A DNA stretch of 64,000 nucleotides from Pseudomonas sp. PDM04. Lineage in GTDB: Bacteria > Pseudomonadota > Gammaproteobacteria > Pseudomonadales > Pseudomonadaceae. This document shows, piece by piece, positions 1 through 8,976 of this stretch; the stretch's first letter is position 1, and each line of letters opens with the position of its first letter. The position numbers and the translations under genes were made by a program. Location: assembly GCF_014851765.1 (NCBI RefSeq), contig NZ_JACVAI010000003.1, positions 620,001 through 684,000 on the forward strand, read 5' to 3'. The notes under the pieces are model-generated. The model made no database searches. It saw only the letters and a list, made by a program, of their open reading frames with translations, and was not told the DNA's origin.

Positions 1-639
1 TGCGCGTTCCATGAGGCGCAGTTGTGGCTGCATGGCGAGGGCGAACCGCAGCCGGTAGACGCCGATCAGCCCCTGGGCTATCGCCTCGAACAGTGGGACC
101 TGGAGCTGGCCTACCGGCCGGGTGATTTCATCCAGGTCAACGCCGCGGTCAACGAGGCGATGGTCGCCCAGGCGCTGGCGTGGTTGAAACCAACAGCGGA
201 TGAGCGCGTTCTCGATCTATTCTGTGGTTTGGGCAACTTCGCCTTGCCGCTGGCCAAAACCGTTCGCGAAGTGGTGGCGGTCGAAGGTGTGCAGGCGATG
301 GTGGAGCGGGCGGCCGCGAACGCCGCTGGGAACAATCTGCATAACGCGTCGTTTTTTCAGGCCGATTTATCCCAGCCTTTGACCGATGCCGAATGGGCGC
401 GCGAAGGCTTTTGTGCGGTACTCTTGGACCCACCGCGTGACGGCGCTTTCGAGGTGGTGCGCAAGCTCAGGACGCTAGGCGCCGAACGGTTGGTGTATGT
501 GTCGTGCAACCCTGCAACTCTGGCGCGCGATACGGTCGAATTGATCAAGCAGGGCTACCGGTTAAAACGTGCCGGGATTCTCGATATGTTTCCTCAGACG
601 GCACATGTCGAGGCCATGGCGTTATTTGAAGCGAGCTAG
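1..639 (+). CDS. rlmD: 23S rRNA (uracil-1939-C5)-methyltransferase RlmD, 3' part
   Basis: The reading frame is open from the first base of the window, so the N-terminal part (TRAM domain and Fe-S cysteines of the family) lies upstream and is not seen. The visible 212 codons hold the SAM-binding motif [15 protein letters not shown], the LLDPPRDGA motif and the catalytic-cysteine motif [10 protein letters not shown] of RNA m5U methyltransferases. The enzyme would methylate U1939 of 23S rRNA. The relA gene follows on the same strand after 123 bp, the usual order in Pseudomonas. RlmD is preferred over the paralogues RlmC and TrmA because of this neighbour and the fit of the C-terminus. Confidence 0.93.
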   Translation, partial: CAFHEAQLWLHGEGEPQPVDADQPLGYRLEQWDLELAYRPGDFIQVNAAVNEAMVAQALAWLKPTADERVLDLFCGLGNFALPLAKTVREVVAVEGVQAMVERAAANAAGNNLHNASFFQADLSQPLTDAEWAREGFCAVLLDPPRDGAFEVVRKLRTLGAERLVYVSCNPATLARDTVELIKQGYRLKRAGILDMFPQTAHVEAMALFEAS

Positions 640-722
640 GACGGCTCGTCTGGTCCGACTGACCCGCCCGTGCAGCACTCGTCATGGCCCCGCGAGTGCA
701 CCCGGCAACGAAGGTCAGCGAT

Positions 723-750
723 TTGACGCATTGAATCTGCGTCGTAGGGA
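723..750 (+). promoter_or_regulatory. possible sigma70 promoter for relA
   Basis: TTGACG (723-728) is followed after 16 bp by TAGGGA (745-750). The -35 is good and the -10 is poor. It would start transcription only a few bases before the relA ATG at 763, so either the -10 is misassigned or relA is read mainly from upstream. Low confidence. Confidence 0.25.
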
Positions 751-762
751 AGGTAAAGCAAG

Positions 763-3006
763 ATGGTACAGGTGAGAGCACACCAGCCGATCAACACCGA
801 CGGCAGTATCAATCTCGAGGCTTGGCTCGATCATGCGGTCAGTGTCGATCTGGCACTGGATCGCGAAGCCTTGAAAGAGGCATGCGAGTTCGCTCGCACG
901 TCAGAACAACAGGCCAATGCGGCGAAAAACCTCTGGTCCGAAGGGACCTCGAGTTTCAGCACCGGCCTTGAGATCGCCGAGATTCTCGCCGACCTCAAAC
1001 TCGATCAGGACTCCCTGGTCGCTGCGGTCCTGTACCGCGGCGTGCGCGAAGGCCAGATCCCGCTGCCCGCCGTGAGCCAGCGCTTCGGTCCGGTGGTCGC
1101 CAAACTCATCGACGGCGTGTTGCGCATGGCGGCGATCAGCGACAGCCTGAGCCCGCGCAAATCCATGGTGATGGGCACCCAGGGCCAGGTGGAAAACCTG
1201 CGCAAGATGCTCGTGGCCATGGTCGATGACGTGCGTGTCGCGCTGATCAAGCTGGCCGAGCGCACCTGCGCGATCCGTGCGGTGAAAAATGCCGATGACG
1301 AGAAGCGCAACCGCGTGGCCCGTGAAGTCTTCGACATCTACGCCCCCCTGGCACACCGCCTGGGCATCGGTCACATCAAGTGGGAGCTGGAGGACTTGTC
1401 CTTCCGCTACCTCGAGCCCGATCAATACAAGCAGATCGCCAAGCTGCTCCACGAGCGACGCCTGGATCGCGAGCGGTTCATCAGCGACGTGATGAGCCAG
1501 CTCAAGAGCGAATTGCAGGCCACCGGCGTTGAAGCCGATATCAGCGGCCGGGCCAAGCACATCTATTCGATCTGGCGCAAAATGCAGCGCAAAGGCCTGG
1601 AATTCAGCCAGATCTACGATGTGCGTGCGGTTCGCGTGCTGGTGCCGGAAATGCGCGATTGCTACACCGCACTCGGCATCGTCCACACCTTGTGGCGACA
1701 CATCCCGAAAGAATTCGACGACTACATCGCCAACCCGAAAGAGAACGGCTACCGCTCGCTGCACACCGCCGTGATCGGTCCCGAAGGCAAAGTGCTGGAA
1801 GTGCAGATCCGCACCCACGCCATGCACGAGGAAGCCGAGCTGGGCGTTTGCGCGCACTGGCGCTACAAGGGCACCGACGTCAAGTCCAGTTCCAACCATT
1901 ACGAAGAGAAAATATCCTGGCTGCGTCAGGTGCTCGAGTGGCATGAAGAGTTGGGCGATATCGGCGGGCTGGCCGAACAGCTGCGTGTCGATATCGAACC
2001 GGACCGGGTCTACATTTTCACCCCGGACGGACACGCCATCGACCTGCCCAAGGGCGCGACGCCGCTGGACTTCGCCTATCGCGTGCATACCGAAATCGGT
2101 CACAACTGCCGTGGCGCGAAAATCAACGGGCGTATCGTACCGCTCAACTACAGCCTGCAAACCGGTGAGCAGGTCGAGATCATCACCAGCAAGCACGGCA
2201 CGCCGAGCCGCGACTGGTTGAACCCGAACCTGGGTTACATCACCACCTCGCGGGCACGGGCGAAGATTGTCCACTGGTTCAAACTCCAGGCGCGCGACCA
2301 GAACGTCGCGGCCGGTAAAACCCTGCTCGAACGTGAACTCAGTCGCCTCGGCCTGCCGGCCGTGGACTTCGACAAGCTGGCCGACAAGGCCAACATGAAG
2401 ACGGCTGAAGACATGTACGCGGCGTTGGGCGCTGGTGACTTGCGTCTGGCGCAACTGGTGAACCTGGCGCAGCAACTGGTCGAGCCGGAACGCGGCAACG
2501 AGCAGCTGGAACTGATCCCGCGCAAGGCCAGCGGCTACAAGCCGGGCAAGCGCGGCGACATCCAGATCCAGGGCGTCGGCAACCTGATGACGCAGATGGC
2601 CGGCTGCTGCCAGCCGCTGCCGGGGGATGCCATCGTCGGCTACATCACCCAGGGTCGCGGCGTCAGCATCCACCGCCAGGACTGCGCCTCGGTGCTGCAA
2701 CTGGCCGGGCGCGAGCCTGAGCGGATCATCCAGGTCAGTTGGGGCCCGGTGCCGGTGCTCACCTATCCGGTGGACATCATCATCCGTGCCTACGACCGTT
2801 CCGGGTTGCTGCGTGACGTCTCGCAGGTCCTGCTCAACGAGCGGATCAACGTGCTCGCGGTCAATACCCGCTCGAACAAGGAGGACAACACGGCGTTGAT
2901 GTCCCTGACCATCGAGATTCCGGGACTGGATGCGCTGGGGCGGTTGCTGGGAAGGATTTCCCAGTTGCCGAACATCATTGAAACCCGGCGTAACCGTACC
3001 CCTTGA
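763..3006 (+). CDS. relA: GTP pyrophosphokinase RelA, (p)ppGpp synthetase I
   Basis: This 747-residue long RSH protein makes (p)ppGpp from GTP/GDP and ATP when uncharged tRNA sits on the ribosome. Domain order is standard: degenerate HD hydrolase region (about 50-200), synthetase (about 250-390, with YDVRAVRVLVP and the NPKENGYRSLHTAV motif), TGS (about 410-480, starting RVYIFTPDGHAIDLPKG), helical and zinc-finger-like region (AGCCQPLPGD), and a C-terminal ACT domain. The first domain lacks the HD dyad and the HDVIEDT-type motif of SpoT, so it should be synthesis-only RelA. The length matches the proteobacterial family. The ATG at 763 is preceded by a GGAAGG-like site. Confidence 0.97.
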   Translation: MVQVRAHQPINTDGSINLEAWLDHAVSVDLALDREALKEACEFARTSEQQANAAKNLWSEGTSSFSTGLEIAEILADLKLDQDSLVAAVLYRGVREGQIPLPAVSQRFGPVVAKLIDGVLRMAAISDSLSPRKSMVMGTQGQVENLRKMLVAMVDDVRVALIKLAERTCAIRAVKNADDEKRNRVAREVFDIYAPLAHRLGIGHIKWELEDLSFRYLEPDQYKQIAKLLHERRLDRERFISDVMSQLKSELQATGVEADISGRAKHIYSIWRKMQRKGLEFSQIYDVRAVRVLVPEMRDCYTALGIVHTLWRHIPKEFDDYIANPKENGYRSLHTAVIGPEGKVLEVQIRTHAMHEEAELGVCAHWRYKGTDVKSSSNHYEEKISWLRQVLEWHEELGDIGGLAEQLRVDIEPDRVYIFTPDGHAIDLPKGATPLDFAYRVHTEIGHNCRGAKINGRIVPLNYSLQTGEQVEIITSKHGTPSRDWLNPNLGYITTSRARAKIVHWFKLQARDQNVAAGKTLLERELSRLGLPAVDFDKLADKANMKTAEDMYAALGAGDLRLAQLVNLAQQLVEPERGNEQLELIPRKASGYKPGKRGDIQIQGVGNLMTQMAGCCQPLPGDAIVGYITQGRGVSIHRQDCASVLQLAGREPERIIQVSWGPVPVLTYPVDIIIRAYDRSGLLRDVSQVLLNERINVLAVNTRSNKEDNTALMSLTIEIPGLDALGRLLGRISQLPNIIETRRNRTP

Positions 3007-3016
3007 AGATGGCCAT

Positions 3017-3109
3017 CCTGTGGGAGCGAGCCTGCTCGCGATGAAGGCGTGTCAGTCCTGTCAATGTTGACTGACACACCCTCATCGCGAGCAGGCCCGC
3101 TCCCACAGG
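3017..3109 (+). repeat. REPIN: two REP palindromes as a long inverted repeat
   Basis: Arms of about 39 nt (3017-3055 and 3071-3109) are near-perfect reverse complements around a short loop. The core reads GTGGGAGCGAGCCTGCTCGCGA, of which the GAGC..GCTCGC hairpin is the usual P. fluorescens-group REP. It fills the gap between relA and mazG. In RNA it would form a strong hairpin that could end or attenuate transcription or protect the relA 3' end; that role is inference. Confidence 0.85.
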
Positions 3110-3128
3110 CTTTTGTGGTGAGACATAC

Positions 3129-3965
3129 ATGATGTACAGCCTCGATGACCTGCTGCACCTGATGAGCCGTCTGCGTGACCCGCAATTCGGCTGTCCCTGG
3201 GATATCAAGCAAACCTACGCCAGCATCGTCCCGCACACCCTCGAGGAAGCCTACGAGGTGGCCGATGCCATCGAGCGCGGCGATTTCGATCACCTGCAGG
3301 GCGAGCTGGGTGATTTGCTGTTCCAGGTGGTTTACTACAGCCAGCTGGCCCGCGAGGAGGGGCGCTTCGAATTTGCCGGCGTCATCGACAGCATCACCCG
3401 CAAGCTGATCCGCCGCCACCCGCACGTGTTCCCCACCGGGGACCTGTATGCGCCGCTGGATGTTCCGCGCCTGAGCGAGGAACAGGTCAAGCAGCGCTGG
3501 GAAGCGATCAAGGCCGAGGAGCGCGCCGAGAAGTCCGAGGCGCCGCAGCAGTTGTCATTGCTCGACGACGTGCCTGCCGCACTGCCGGCCCTGTCGCGTT
3601 CGGCCAAGCTGCAAAAGCGCGCGGGGCAGGTGGGGTTCGATTGGCCCGATGCGTTGCCGGTGCTGGACAAGGTGCGCGAAGAGCTCGACGAAATCCTCGA
3701 GGCGATGGCCGACAACGACCCGGCGGCGATTGCCGATGAAGTGGGCGATCTGCTGTTTTCCGTGGTCAATCTGGCGCGGCATCTGAAGGTCGATCCGGAA
3801 GCCGCCTTGCGCGGCGCCAACGGCAAGTTCGAAAGACGCTTCCGTTTTATCGAACAGGCATTGCGCGACACCCACCGACCCATGGAAGATTGCACCCTCG
3901 AAGAGTTGGACGCCCTGTGGGGCGAAGCCAAACGTCAGGAAAAGAATTTGCCCAACTGCGGTTGA
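3129..3965 (+). CDS. mazG: nucleoside triphosphate pyrophosphohydrolase MazG
   Basis: This 278-residue all-alpha NTP pyrophosphatase hydrolyses (d)NTPs to NMP and pyrophosphate. In E. coli MazG removes non-canonical nucleotides and lowers ppGpp, which fits its place after relA. There are two MazG repeats: one at about 20-110 with CPWDIKQT and the acidic metal-binding EEAYEVADAIE, and a second at about 175-250 with EELDEILEAM followed by DEVGDLLFSVVNLARH. Two in-frame ATGs (3129, 3132) lie side by side; the first is used here. A REPIN separates it from relA, so it may have its own transcript. Confidence 0.95.
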   Translation: MMYSLDDLLHLMSRLRDPQFGCPWDIKQTYASIVPHTLEEAYEVADAIERGDFDHLQGELGDLLFQVVYYSQLAREEGRFEFAGVIDSITRKLIRRHPHVFPTGDLYAPLDVPRLSEEQVKQRWEAIKAEERAEKSEAPQQLSLLDDVPAALPALSRSAKLQKRAGQVGFDWPDALPVLDKVREELDEILEAMADNDPAAIADEVGDLLFSVVNLARHLKVDPEAALRGANGKFERRFRFIEQALRDTHRPMEDCTLEELDALWGEAKRQEKNLPNCG

Positions 3966-3993
3966 GCAGTGGCCCAAGCGAGAAACAAGCACC

Positions 3994-4536
3994 ATGAGCA
4001 TTTCCCTTCGCGACCAGTTGCTCAAAGCAGGGCTGGTCAATCAAAAGCAGGCCAAACAGGTCGGCAAAGAGAAGCAGAAACAGCAGCGTCTGGCCCACAA
4101 GGGGCAGATCGAACTCGATGACTCGCAGCAGCGCGCTGCCCTGGAAGCCAAGGCCGAGAAGGTCAAGCGCGACCAGGAGTTGAACCGTCAGCAGCAGGAG
4201 AAGGCAGAGGCCAAGGCCCGTGCCGCGCAGGTCAAGCAATTGATCGAAGTCTCGCGCCTGCCGAAGCTGACCACCGAGGACTACTACAACTTCGTCGACG
4301 ACAAGAAGGTCAAGCGCCTGTGCGTCAACACGCTGATGCGCAACAAGCTCAGCAACGGTTCGCTGGCCATCGTGCACCATGCCGGCGGCTACGAAGTGAT
4401 CCCCCGTGAAGCGGCCCTGAAGATCCAGGAGCGCGATCCACAGCGCATCGTGCAGCTGAACGTGCAGACCGAAGAAGCGGCGGCCGAGGACGATCCGTAC
4501 GCGGCCTACAAGATCCCTGACGACCTGATGTGGTAA
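3994..4536 (+). CDS. DUF2058 family protein (YaiL-like)
   Basis: This is a 180-residue cytosolic protein of the DUF2058/YaiL family. The first half is highly charged and rich in K, Q, E and A, probably a long helix or coiled coil (about 15-85: QAKQVGKEKQKQQR and similar). The second half is compact and ends in an acidic tail. The motif SISLRDQLLKAGLVNQKQAK at the N-terminus is typical. It follows mazG after 28 bp and is closed by a strong terminator, so it probably ends that transcription unit. The molecular function is unknown; the helical charged part suggests nucleic-acid or ribosome contact, which is inference. Confidence 0.85.
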   Translation: MSISLRDQLLKAGLVNQKQAKQVGKEKQKQQRLAHKGQIELDDSQQRAALEAKAEKVKRDQELNRQQQEKAEAKARAAQVKQLIEVSRLPKLTTEDYYNFVDDKKVKRLCVNTLMRNKLSNGSLAIVHHAGGYEVIPREAALKIQERDPQRIVQLNVQTEEAAAEDDPYAAYKIPDDLMW

Positions 4537-4548
4537 TCGGTCGCGTCC

Positions 4549-4583
4549 AACGACAAACCCCGCTCATGGCGGGGTTTGTCGTT
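4549..4583 (+). terminator. Rho-independent terminator after the DUF2058 gene
   Basis: A 15-bp stem (arms 4549-4563 and 4569-4583, GC core CCCCGC/GCGGGG) with a 5-nt loop lies 13 bp after the stop codon. The T tract is short, but the outer stem is A/T-rich on both sides, so it may also serve the opposite strand. Confidence 0.8.
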
Positions 4584-4600
4584 TCAATGCTGTCGTTGGC

Positions 4601-4789
4601 TCAGGCTGATCGTAATTCCCGTTGCCGTTCCTGGAGTTCCAGCTCGGCCTTGTAGTTATGAGCATCGATCTCGTTATGGAACATCCCGACCAGCAAGTCC
4701 TGTTGATGCACATCCCAGATCCGTACGCCGGCGGCTACGCCTTCATGGGACATGTGTGAATCGTCGCGTTCAGTCACTTTTACAGTCAT
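4601..4789 (-). CDS. small hypothetical protein, 62 aa
   Basis: This is a 62-residue soluble protein of unknown function. The N-terminus is MTVKVTERDDSHMSHEGV, the middle contains IRIWDVH-like and LLVGMFHNEIDAHNYKAE segments, and the C-terminus is a charged helix (LELQERQRELRSA). A GGAG ribosome site lies 8 bp before the ATG (plus-strand CAT 4787-4789), and codon use resembles the neighbouring genes, which supports a real gene. It stands alone between two terminators. I recall similar short proteins in other pseudomonads but cannot name a family. Confidence 0.65.
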   Translation of the reverse strand: MTVKVTERDDSHMSHEGVAAGVRIWDVHQQDLLVGMFHNEIDAHNYKAELELQERQRELRSA

Positions 4790-5023
4790 CTGCTAGCTCC
4801 AATCTCTGTTATCTGCAGCAAGGCGTGTGCAGGTCTCTGTTATAGAGTTTGATAGCGAGCTAAGTAAATCGACGAATTTGGTAATGATTTGTTGCCAAAA
4901 CCGCAACAGTGCTACAGCCCGCCAATTACGCGACATTCGGTCGCAGGGCGGTTGGTTGCATGACAAAAGCTTCATGTTTGTGAAGCGCAACGGGGAGGGC
5001 AGGGCTCGAGTTTTCTCCCGGGC

Positions 5024-5055
5024 AAAAAAACGCCCCGAACCAGTCGGGGCGTTTT
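5024..5055 (-). terminator. Rho-independent terminator of fabA-fabB
   Basis: A 12-bp stem (5027-5038 with 5044-5055, core CGCCCCGA/TCGGGGCG) is followed on the minus strand by a run of T (plus-strand A7, 5024-5030). It lies 25 bp after the fabB stop codon. Confidence 0.9.
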
Positions 5056-5079
5056 CAGGTACGGCTCAGCAGCGGGAAA

Positions 5080-6300
5080 TTACTTGCCTTCCCAGCGCTT
5101 GAGGACCAGCGTCGCGTTGGTGCCACCGAAACCGAAGCTGTTGCTCATCACGGTGTCGATCTTGGCGTTTTCGCGGGTCTTGGTCAGAACGGGCAAGTCA
5201 GCCACTTCCGGGTCCAGCTCGTCGATGTTGGCGGAGCCGGCGATGAAGTTGCCTTCCATCATCAGCATGCAGTAGATCGCTTCGTGAACGCCGGCGGCGC
5301 CCAGGGAGTGACCCGACAGGCTCTTGGTGGAGCTGATGGCCGGTGCCTTGTCGCCGAACACTTCACGCACACCTTTCATTTCCGCGACGTCGCCGACCGG
5401 GGTCGACGTGCCGTGGGTGTTCAGGTAGTCGATCGGGGTGTCGACGGTGGACAGCGCCTGCTGCATGCAGCGGATCGCACCTTCGCCACTTGGGGCAACC
5501 ATGTCGTAGCCGTCGGACGTCGCGCCGTAGCCAACGATTTCCGCGTAGATCTTCGCGCCACGGGCCAGGGCGTGTTCCAGCTCCTCGACCACGACCATGC
5601 CGCCGCCACCGGCGATGACGAAACCGTCACGGTCGGCGTCGTAGGCGCGGGAGGCTTGTTCCGGCGTGTCGTTGCGCTTGCTGGACAGGGCGCCCATGGC
5701 GTCGAACAGGAACGACTGGCTCCAGTGTTCTTCTTCACCGCCGCCAGCGAACACGATGTCCTGCTTGCCCATCTGGATCTGTTCCATGGCGGTACCGATG
5801 CAGTGAGCACTGGTGGCGCAGGCGGAAGCGATGGAGTAGTTCAGGCCCTTGATCTTGAACGGCGTGGCCAGGCAGGCGGAAACGGTGCTGCTCATGGTCC
5901 GCGTGACGCGGTATGGGCCAACGCGCTTCACGCCTTTCTCGCGCAGGATGTCCAGCGCTTCCATCTGGTTGAGCGTGGACGCGCCGCCGGAGCCGGCGAT
6001 CAGGCCGGTACGCGGGTTGGACACTTGCTCTTCGGTCAGGCCGGAGTCGGCGATGGCGTCTTTCATGGCCAGGTAGGCGTAAGCCGCCGCGTGGCCGACG
6101 AAACGATAGATCTTGCGATCGATCAGTTCTTCAAGGTTGAGGTCGATGGAGCCGGAAACCTGGCTACGCAGACCCATTTCGGCATATTCCGGGTTGAACC
6201 GGATGCCCGGGCGACTTGCACGCAGGTTAGCGGAGACGGTCTCTTTGTCATTGCCCAGGCACGAAACGATGCCCAGACCAGTGATAACGACGCGGCGCAT
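5080..6300 (-). CDS. fabB: 3-oxoacyl-ACP synthase I (FabB)
   Basis: FabB condenses malonyl-ACP with acyl-ACP and is the elongation enzyme required after FabA for unsaturated fatty acids. The 406-residue protein has the full family length. The nucleophile lies in [11 protein letters not shown] (Cys161) and the two catalytic histidines in [11 protein letters not shown] and GHSLGAAG; the C-terminal [14 protein letters not shown] motif is present. It sits 11 bp after fabA on the same strand, the typical Pseudomonas fabAB operon, and ends at a strong terminator. FabF is less likely because of the pairing with fabA. Confidence 0.97.
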   Translation of the reverse strand: MRRVVITGLGIVSCLGNDKETVSANLRASRPGIRFNPEYAEMGLRSQVSGSIDLNLEELIDRKIYRFVGHAAAYAYLAMKDAIADSGLTEEQVSNPRTGLIAGSGGASTLNQMEALDILREKGVKRVGPYRVTRTMSSTVSACLATPFKIKGLNYSIASACATSAHCIGTAMEQIQMGKQDIVFAGGGEEEHWSQSFLFDAMGALSSKRNDTPEQASRAYDADRDGFVIAGGGGMVVVEELEHALARGAKIYAEIVGYGATSDGYDMVAPSGEGAIRCMQQALSTVDTPIDYLNTHGTSTPVGDVAEMKGVREVFGDKAPAISSTKSLSGHSLGAAGVHEAIYCMLMMEGNFIAGSANIDELDPEVADLPVLTKTRENAKIDTVMSNSFGFGGTNATLVLKRWEGK

Positions 6301-6311
6301 GCGGATAACCC

Positions 6312-6827
6312 TTAGAAGTTGTCAGTGGAGGTGAAAACGCCGACCCGGAGGCCTTCGGCGGTGTAGATTTCGCGACCGTCGACAGTCACCGAACCGTCGG
6401 CGATGGCCAGGTTCAGCTTGCCCTTCAGGACGCGCTTGATATGAATGTTATAGGTGACTTTCTTGGCGGTCGGCAGGACCTGACCGAAGAACTTCACTTC
6501 GCCCGAGCCCAGGGCGCGGCCGCGGCCTGGCAGACCTTGCCAGCCGAGGAAGAAACCGACCAGTTGCCACATGGCGTCGAGGCCCAGGCAACCTGGCATC
6601 ACCGGATCACCTTCGAAGTGACAGGCGAAGAACCACAGGTCCGGATTGATATCCAGCTCGGCGACCAATTCACCTTTGCCGTACTTGCCACCCTCTTCGC
6701 TGATCAGGGTGATGCGATCAACCATCAGCATGTTCGGGGCGGGCAGTTGCGCGTTACCTGGGCCGAACAGCTCACCGCGACTGCAGCGCAGCAGGTCTTC
6801 CCGGGTAAAGGCGTTTTGTTTGGTCAT
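6312..6827 (-). CDS. fabA: 3-hydroxydecanoyl-ACP dehydratase/isomerase (FabA)
   Basis: FabA dehydrates 3-hydroxydecanoyl-ACP and isomerises trans-2- to cis-3-decenoyl-ACP, the branch point to unsaturated fatty acids. The protein is 171 residues with a single hotdog fold. Active-site His70 lies in [14 protein letters not shown] and Asp84 in CLGLDAMWQ, matching E. coli FabA positions. A GAGGAG site lies just before the ATG (plus-strand CAT 6825-6827). It leads the fabA-fabB operon; the promoter and a palindromic operator lie about 130-160 bp upstream. Confidence 0.98.
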   Translation of the reverse strand: MTKQNAFTREDLLRCSRGELFGPGNAQLPAPNMLMVDRITLISEEGGKYGKGELVAELDINPDLWFFACHFEGDPVMPGCLGLDAMWQLVGFFLGWQGLPGRGRALGSGEVKFFGQVLPTAKKVTYNIHIKRVLKGKLNLAIADGSVTVDGREIYTAEGLRVGVFTSTDNF

Positions 6828-6960
6828 GCGAGCTCCTCAATAATCCCATGCGGCAGGTGGGGCAAATCTTCCCGGCCGATCGAAGCGTTCATGCCTCGAG
6901 CCGGCAGCCTACTCATAGACTATTGCGTTGTGGTGAAAGTCACAGCACCAAGGACATGAA

Positions 6961-6988
6961 AGTACACTTGTGCACTGAAATTATTATA
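6961..6988 (-). promoter_or_regulatory. fabA promoter -10 with overlapping palindrome, probable DesT/FabR-type operator
   Basis: On the minus strand a perfect TATAAT occurs (plus 6983-6988). Immediately downstream, where transcription should start, is the imperfect palindrome AGTACACTTGTGCACT (6961-6976; 12 of 16 positions symmetric, AGTnCACnnGTGnACT). No good -35 is visible. Fatty-acid repressors of the TetR family (FabR in E. coli, DesT in P. aeruginosa) bind similar palindromes at fabA promoters. Assigning this site to such a repressor is inference from position and form. Confidence 0.6.
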
Positions 6989-7074
6989 CAAGCCCCTTTT
7001 CGGGCCTGTTCGGGTGCCTAAGACTGCCGCAATTTCGCTTTCCACGCCAGTCGCATATGCTCGAAAGGCCTGTA

Positions 7075-8976
7075 TTACTGCACCCATCGTTGGAGAATCT
7101 GCTGCAAATCCGCACGTTTGAACGGCTTGGCCAGGTAATCGTTCATTCCTGCCGACAGGCAGGTTTCCCGGTCGCCCTGCAAGGCGTTTGCGGTCAACGC
7201 GATGATCGGCAGATCGGCGCAACCGGGCAGTTGGCGAATCTGGCGGGTGGCTTCGTAGCCATCGATGATCGGCAGCCGGCAGTCCATCAGGATGGCTTCG
7301 AAAATCAGGCTCTCGGCACTGCGCACGGCCTGGGCACCGTCGGTGGCGACGCTCACGGTAAAGCCCAGGCTGCGCAACATGGCTTCGATGACGGTCTGGT
7401 TGACTGGATTGTCCTCGACCAGCAGCACATTGCGACCTGCGCCATCGCCGCTGCCGGTTTGCGCCCGGGGCGTCAGCACCGGCAACGACTGTTTATACAG
7501 CGCCAGCGGGATTTCCAGGGTGAACGCCGAGCCGAGACCTTCTTCACTCTGGGCACGCAACGTGCCGCCCATGCGTTCGGCCAGGGTGCGGGCAATCGGC
7601 AATCCGAGCCCGGTGCCGCCGTAACGCCTGGAAATCGAGCTGTCCGCTTGCTGGAAGGCATTGAACATCGACTCCAGGCTGTCGGCCGGGATGCCAATGC
7701 CGCTGTCGCGCACGGTGCAGGTGAACCACAGCAGTTCGTGGTCCAGCGATTGCCACTGCGGTTCGATGCTCACCCGGCCCTGTTCGGTGAACTTCAGCGC
7801 ATTGCCCACCAGGTTCACCAGGATCTGCCGGATGCGCGTCGGGTCGCCCTGAACCTGCAAGGCGTGCATGTCCTCGGGGATCCGCAACGCCAGGTCGAGC
7901 CCGCGCTGGGCCGCGCTGTGCTGGAACGACTGGGCGCAACTGCTGATCAGGTCGGCCAGGTTGAACGCAATGTGCTCCAGCTCCAGTTCCGAGCGTTCGA
8001 TGCGCGAGAAATCGAGAATGTCGTTGATGACTTTGAGCAGGTGTTCGGTGGACTCCGAGGCCAGCGCCGCATACTCGACCTGCTCCTCGGTCATCTCGGT
8101 GGTTTCCAGCAACTGCAACATACCGAGCACGCCATTCATCGGCGTGCGCAGTTCGTGGCTCATCATCGCGAGGAAATCGGATTTGGCGTTGTTGGCCTTT
8201 TCCGCTTCTTCGCGGGTCTGGATCAACTGCGCCATGGCCTGGTGCTGTTCACGGCTGGCCTGTTCGAGGCCGCTGGCCAGGTTGTTGATGTGCTGCGACA
8301 GCGCGCCCAGTTCGGTGTCGTCGACAATCGGCAACGGGGTCGTGTAGTCGCCGCTCTGGATCGCCTTCACCGCGTTGCCGATGTCGCGGATCGGCTGCGA
8401 CAGGCTGCCGGCCAGGCGCCGGGCGATCAGGTAGGTGAACAGCAGGGCAAACAGCGCCAGGATGCCGGCCTTGAACAGGATCTCCTGCTGGCGTTTGCTG
8501 AACGCGTCGCTGGACAGGCCGACGATCACCCGGCCCAGGTAGTCCTCGCCGGGCGCCGCGCTGGCGACCTTGCTGCCCTGGAAGAAATCATTGTGCAACG
8601 CGATCCGCTGCAGCCGTACCGGTGCCTGGAACACTTCGACCTGTTGCGAGCGGGTGTGGGTTTCCGAGGGATGCTCGACGTACACCAGAATCCGGTTGGC
8701 GCTGTCCTGGACCTCCAGAAAGCGTACGTTCGGTGTGGCCAGGGTGGCCTTGAGCAAGCTGTCGAGCACTTCGTTGTTGCCGGAAATCACCCCGTATTCC
8801 GCCGCAGGGGCCAGTTGATTGGCGATCAGTTGACCGGTGTGGTTCAGCTCCTGGCGCAAGTCCTGGATTCGCACGAAGGTGAAGAAGCTGATCAGCAGCA
8901 AGGTCAGCAACAGGGCCGGGCCGAGGCTGATGATCTGCGTACGGGTGTTGATGTCCCAACGACGACGGAAAGTCAT
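7075..8976 (-). CDS. hybrid sensor histidine kinase, GacS/BarA-like N-terminus, no Hpt domain
   Basis: This 633-residue inner-membrane kinase begins with a transmembrane helix (about 17-37) and a periplasmic sensor of about 130 residues resembling the BarA/GacS sensor ([16 protein letters not shown]). A second transmembrane helix (about 167-187) and HAMP follow. The HisKA domain has the phospho-acceptor in [12 protein letters not shown]; the HATPase has [11 protein letters not shown] and DSGIGIP; a C-terminal receiver has the Asp in [13 protein letters not shown] and the Lys in YLAKPFKR. Unlike GacS it has no Hpt domain and no response regulator beside it. Next to fabA, this matches P. aeruginosa PA1611, which acts through RetS. 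Its ATG overlaps the upstream stop (ATGA). Confidence 0.88.
   Translation of the reverse strand: MTFRRRWDINTRTQIISLGPALLLTLLLISFFTFVRIQDLRQELNHTGQLIANQLAPAAEYGVISGNNEVLDSLLKATLATPNVRFLEVQDSANRILVYVEHPSETHTRSQQVEVFQAPVRLQRIALHNDFFQGSKVASAAPGEDYLGRVIVGLSSDAFSKRQQEILFKAGILALFALLFTYLIARRLAGSLSQPIRDIGNAVKAIQSGDYTTPLPIVDDTELGALSQHINNLASGLEQASREQHQAMAQLIQTREEAEKANNAKSDFLAMMSHELRTPMNGVLGMLQLLETTEMTEEQVEYAALASESTEHLLKVINDILDFSRIERSELELEHIAFNLADLISSCAQSFQHSAAQRGLDLALRIPEDMHALQVQGDPTRIRQILVNLVGNALKFTEQGRVSIEPQWQSLDHELLWFTCTVRDSGIGIPADSLESMFNAFQQADSSISRRYGGTGLGLPIARTLAERMGGTLRAQSEEGLGSAFTLEIPLALYKQSLPVLTPRAQTGSGDGAGRNVLLVEDNPVNQTVIEAMLRSLGFTVSVATDGAQAVRSAESLIFEAILMDCRLPIIDGYEATRQIRQLPGCADLPIIALTANALQGDRETCLSAGMNDYLAKPFKRADLQQILQRWVQ

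Noticed and set aside
901..2700. A 599-codon open frame antisense to relA
   Set aside because: Composition is dominated by H, V, Q, A and D as expected for the reverse of GC-rich coding DNA; no ribosome site or domain.
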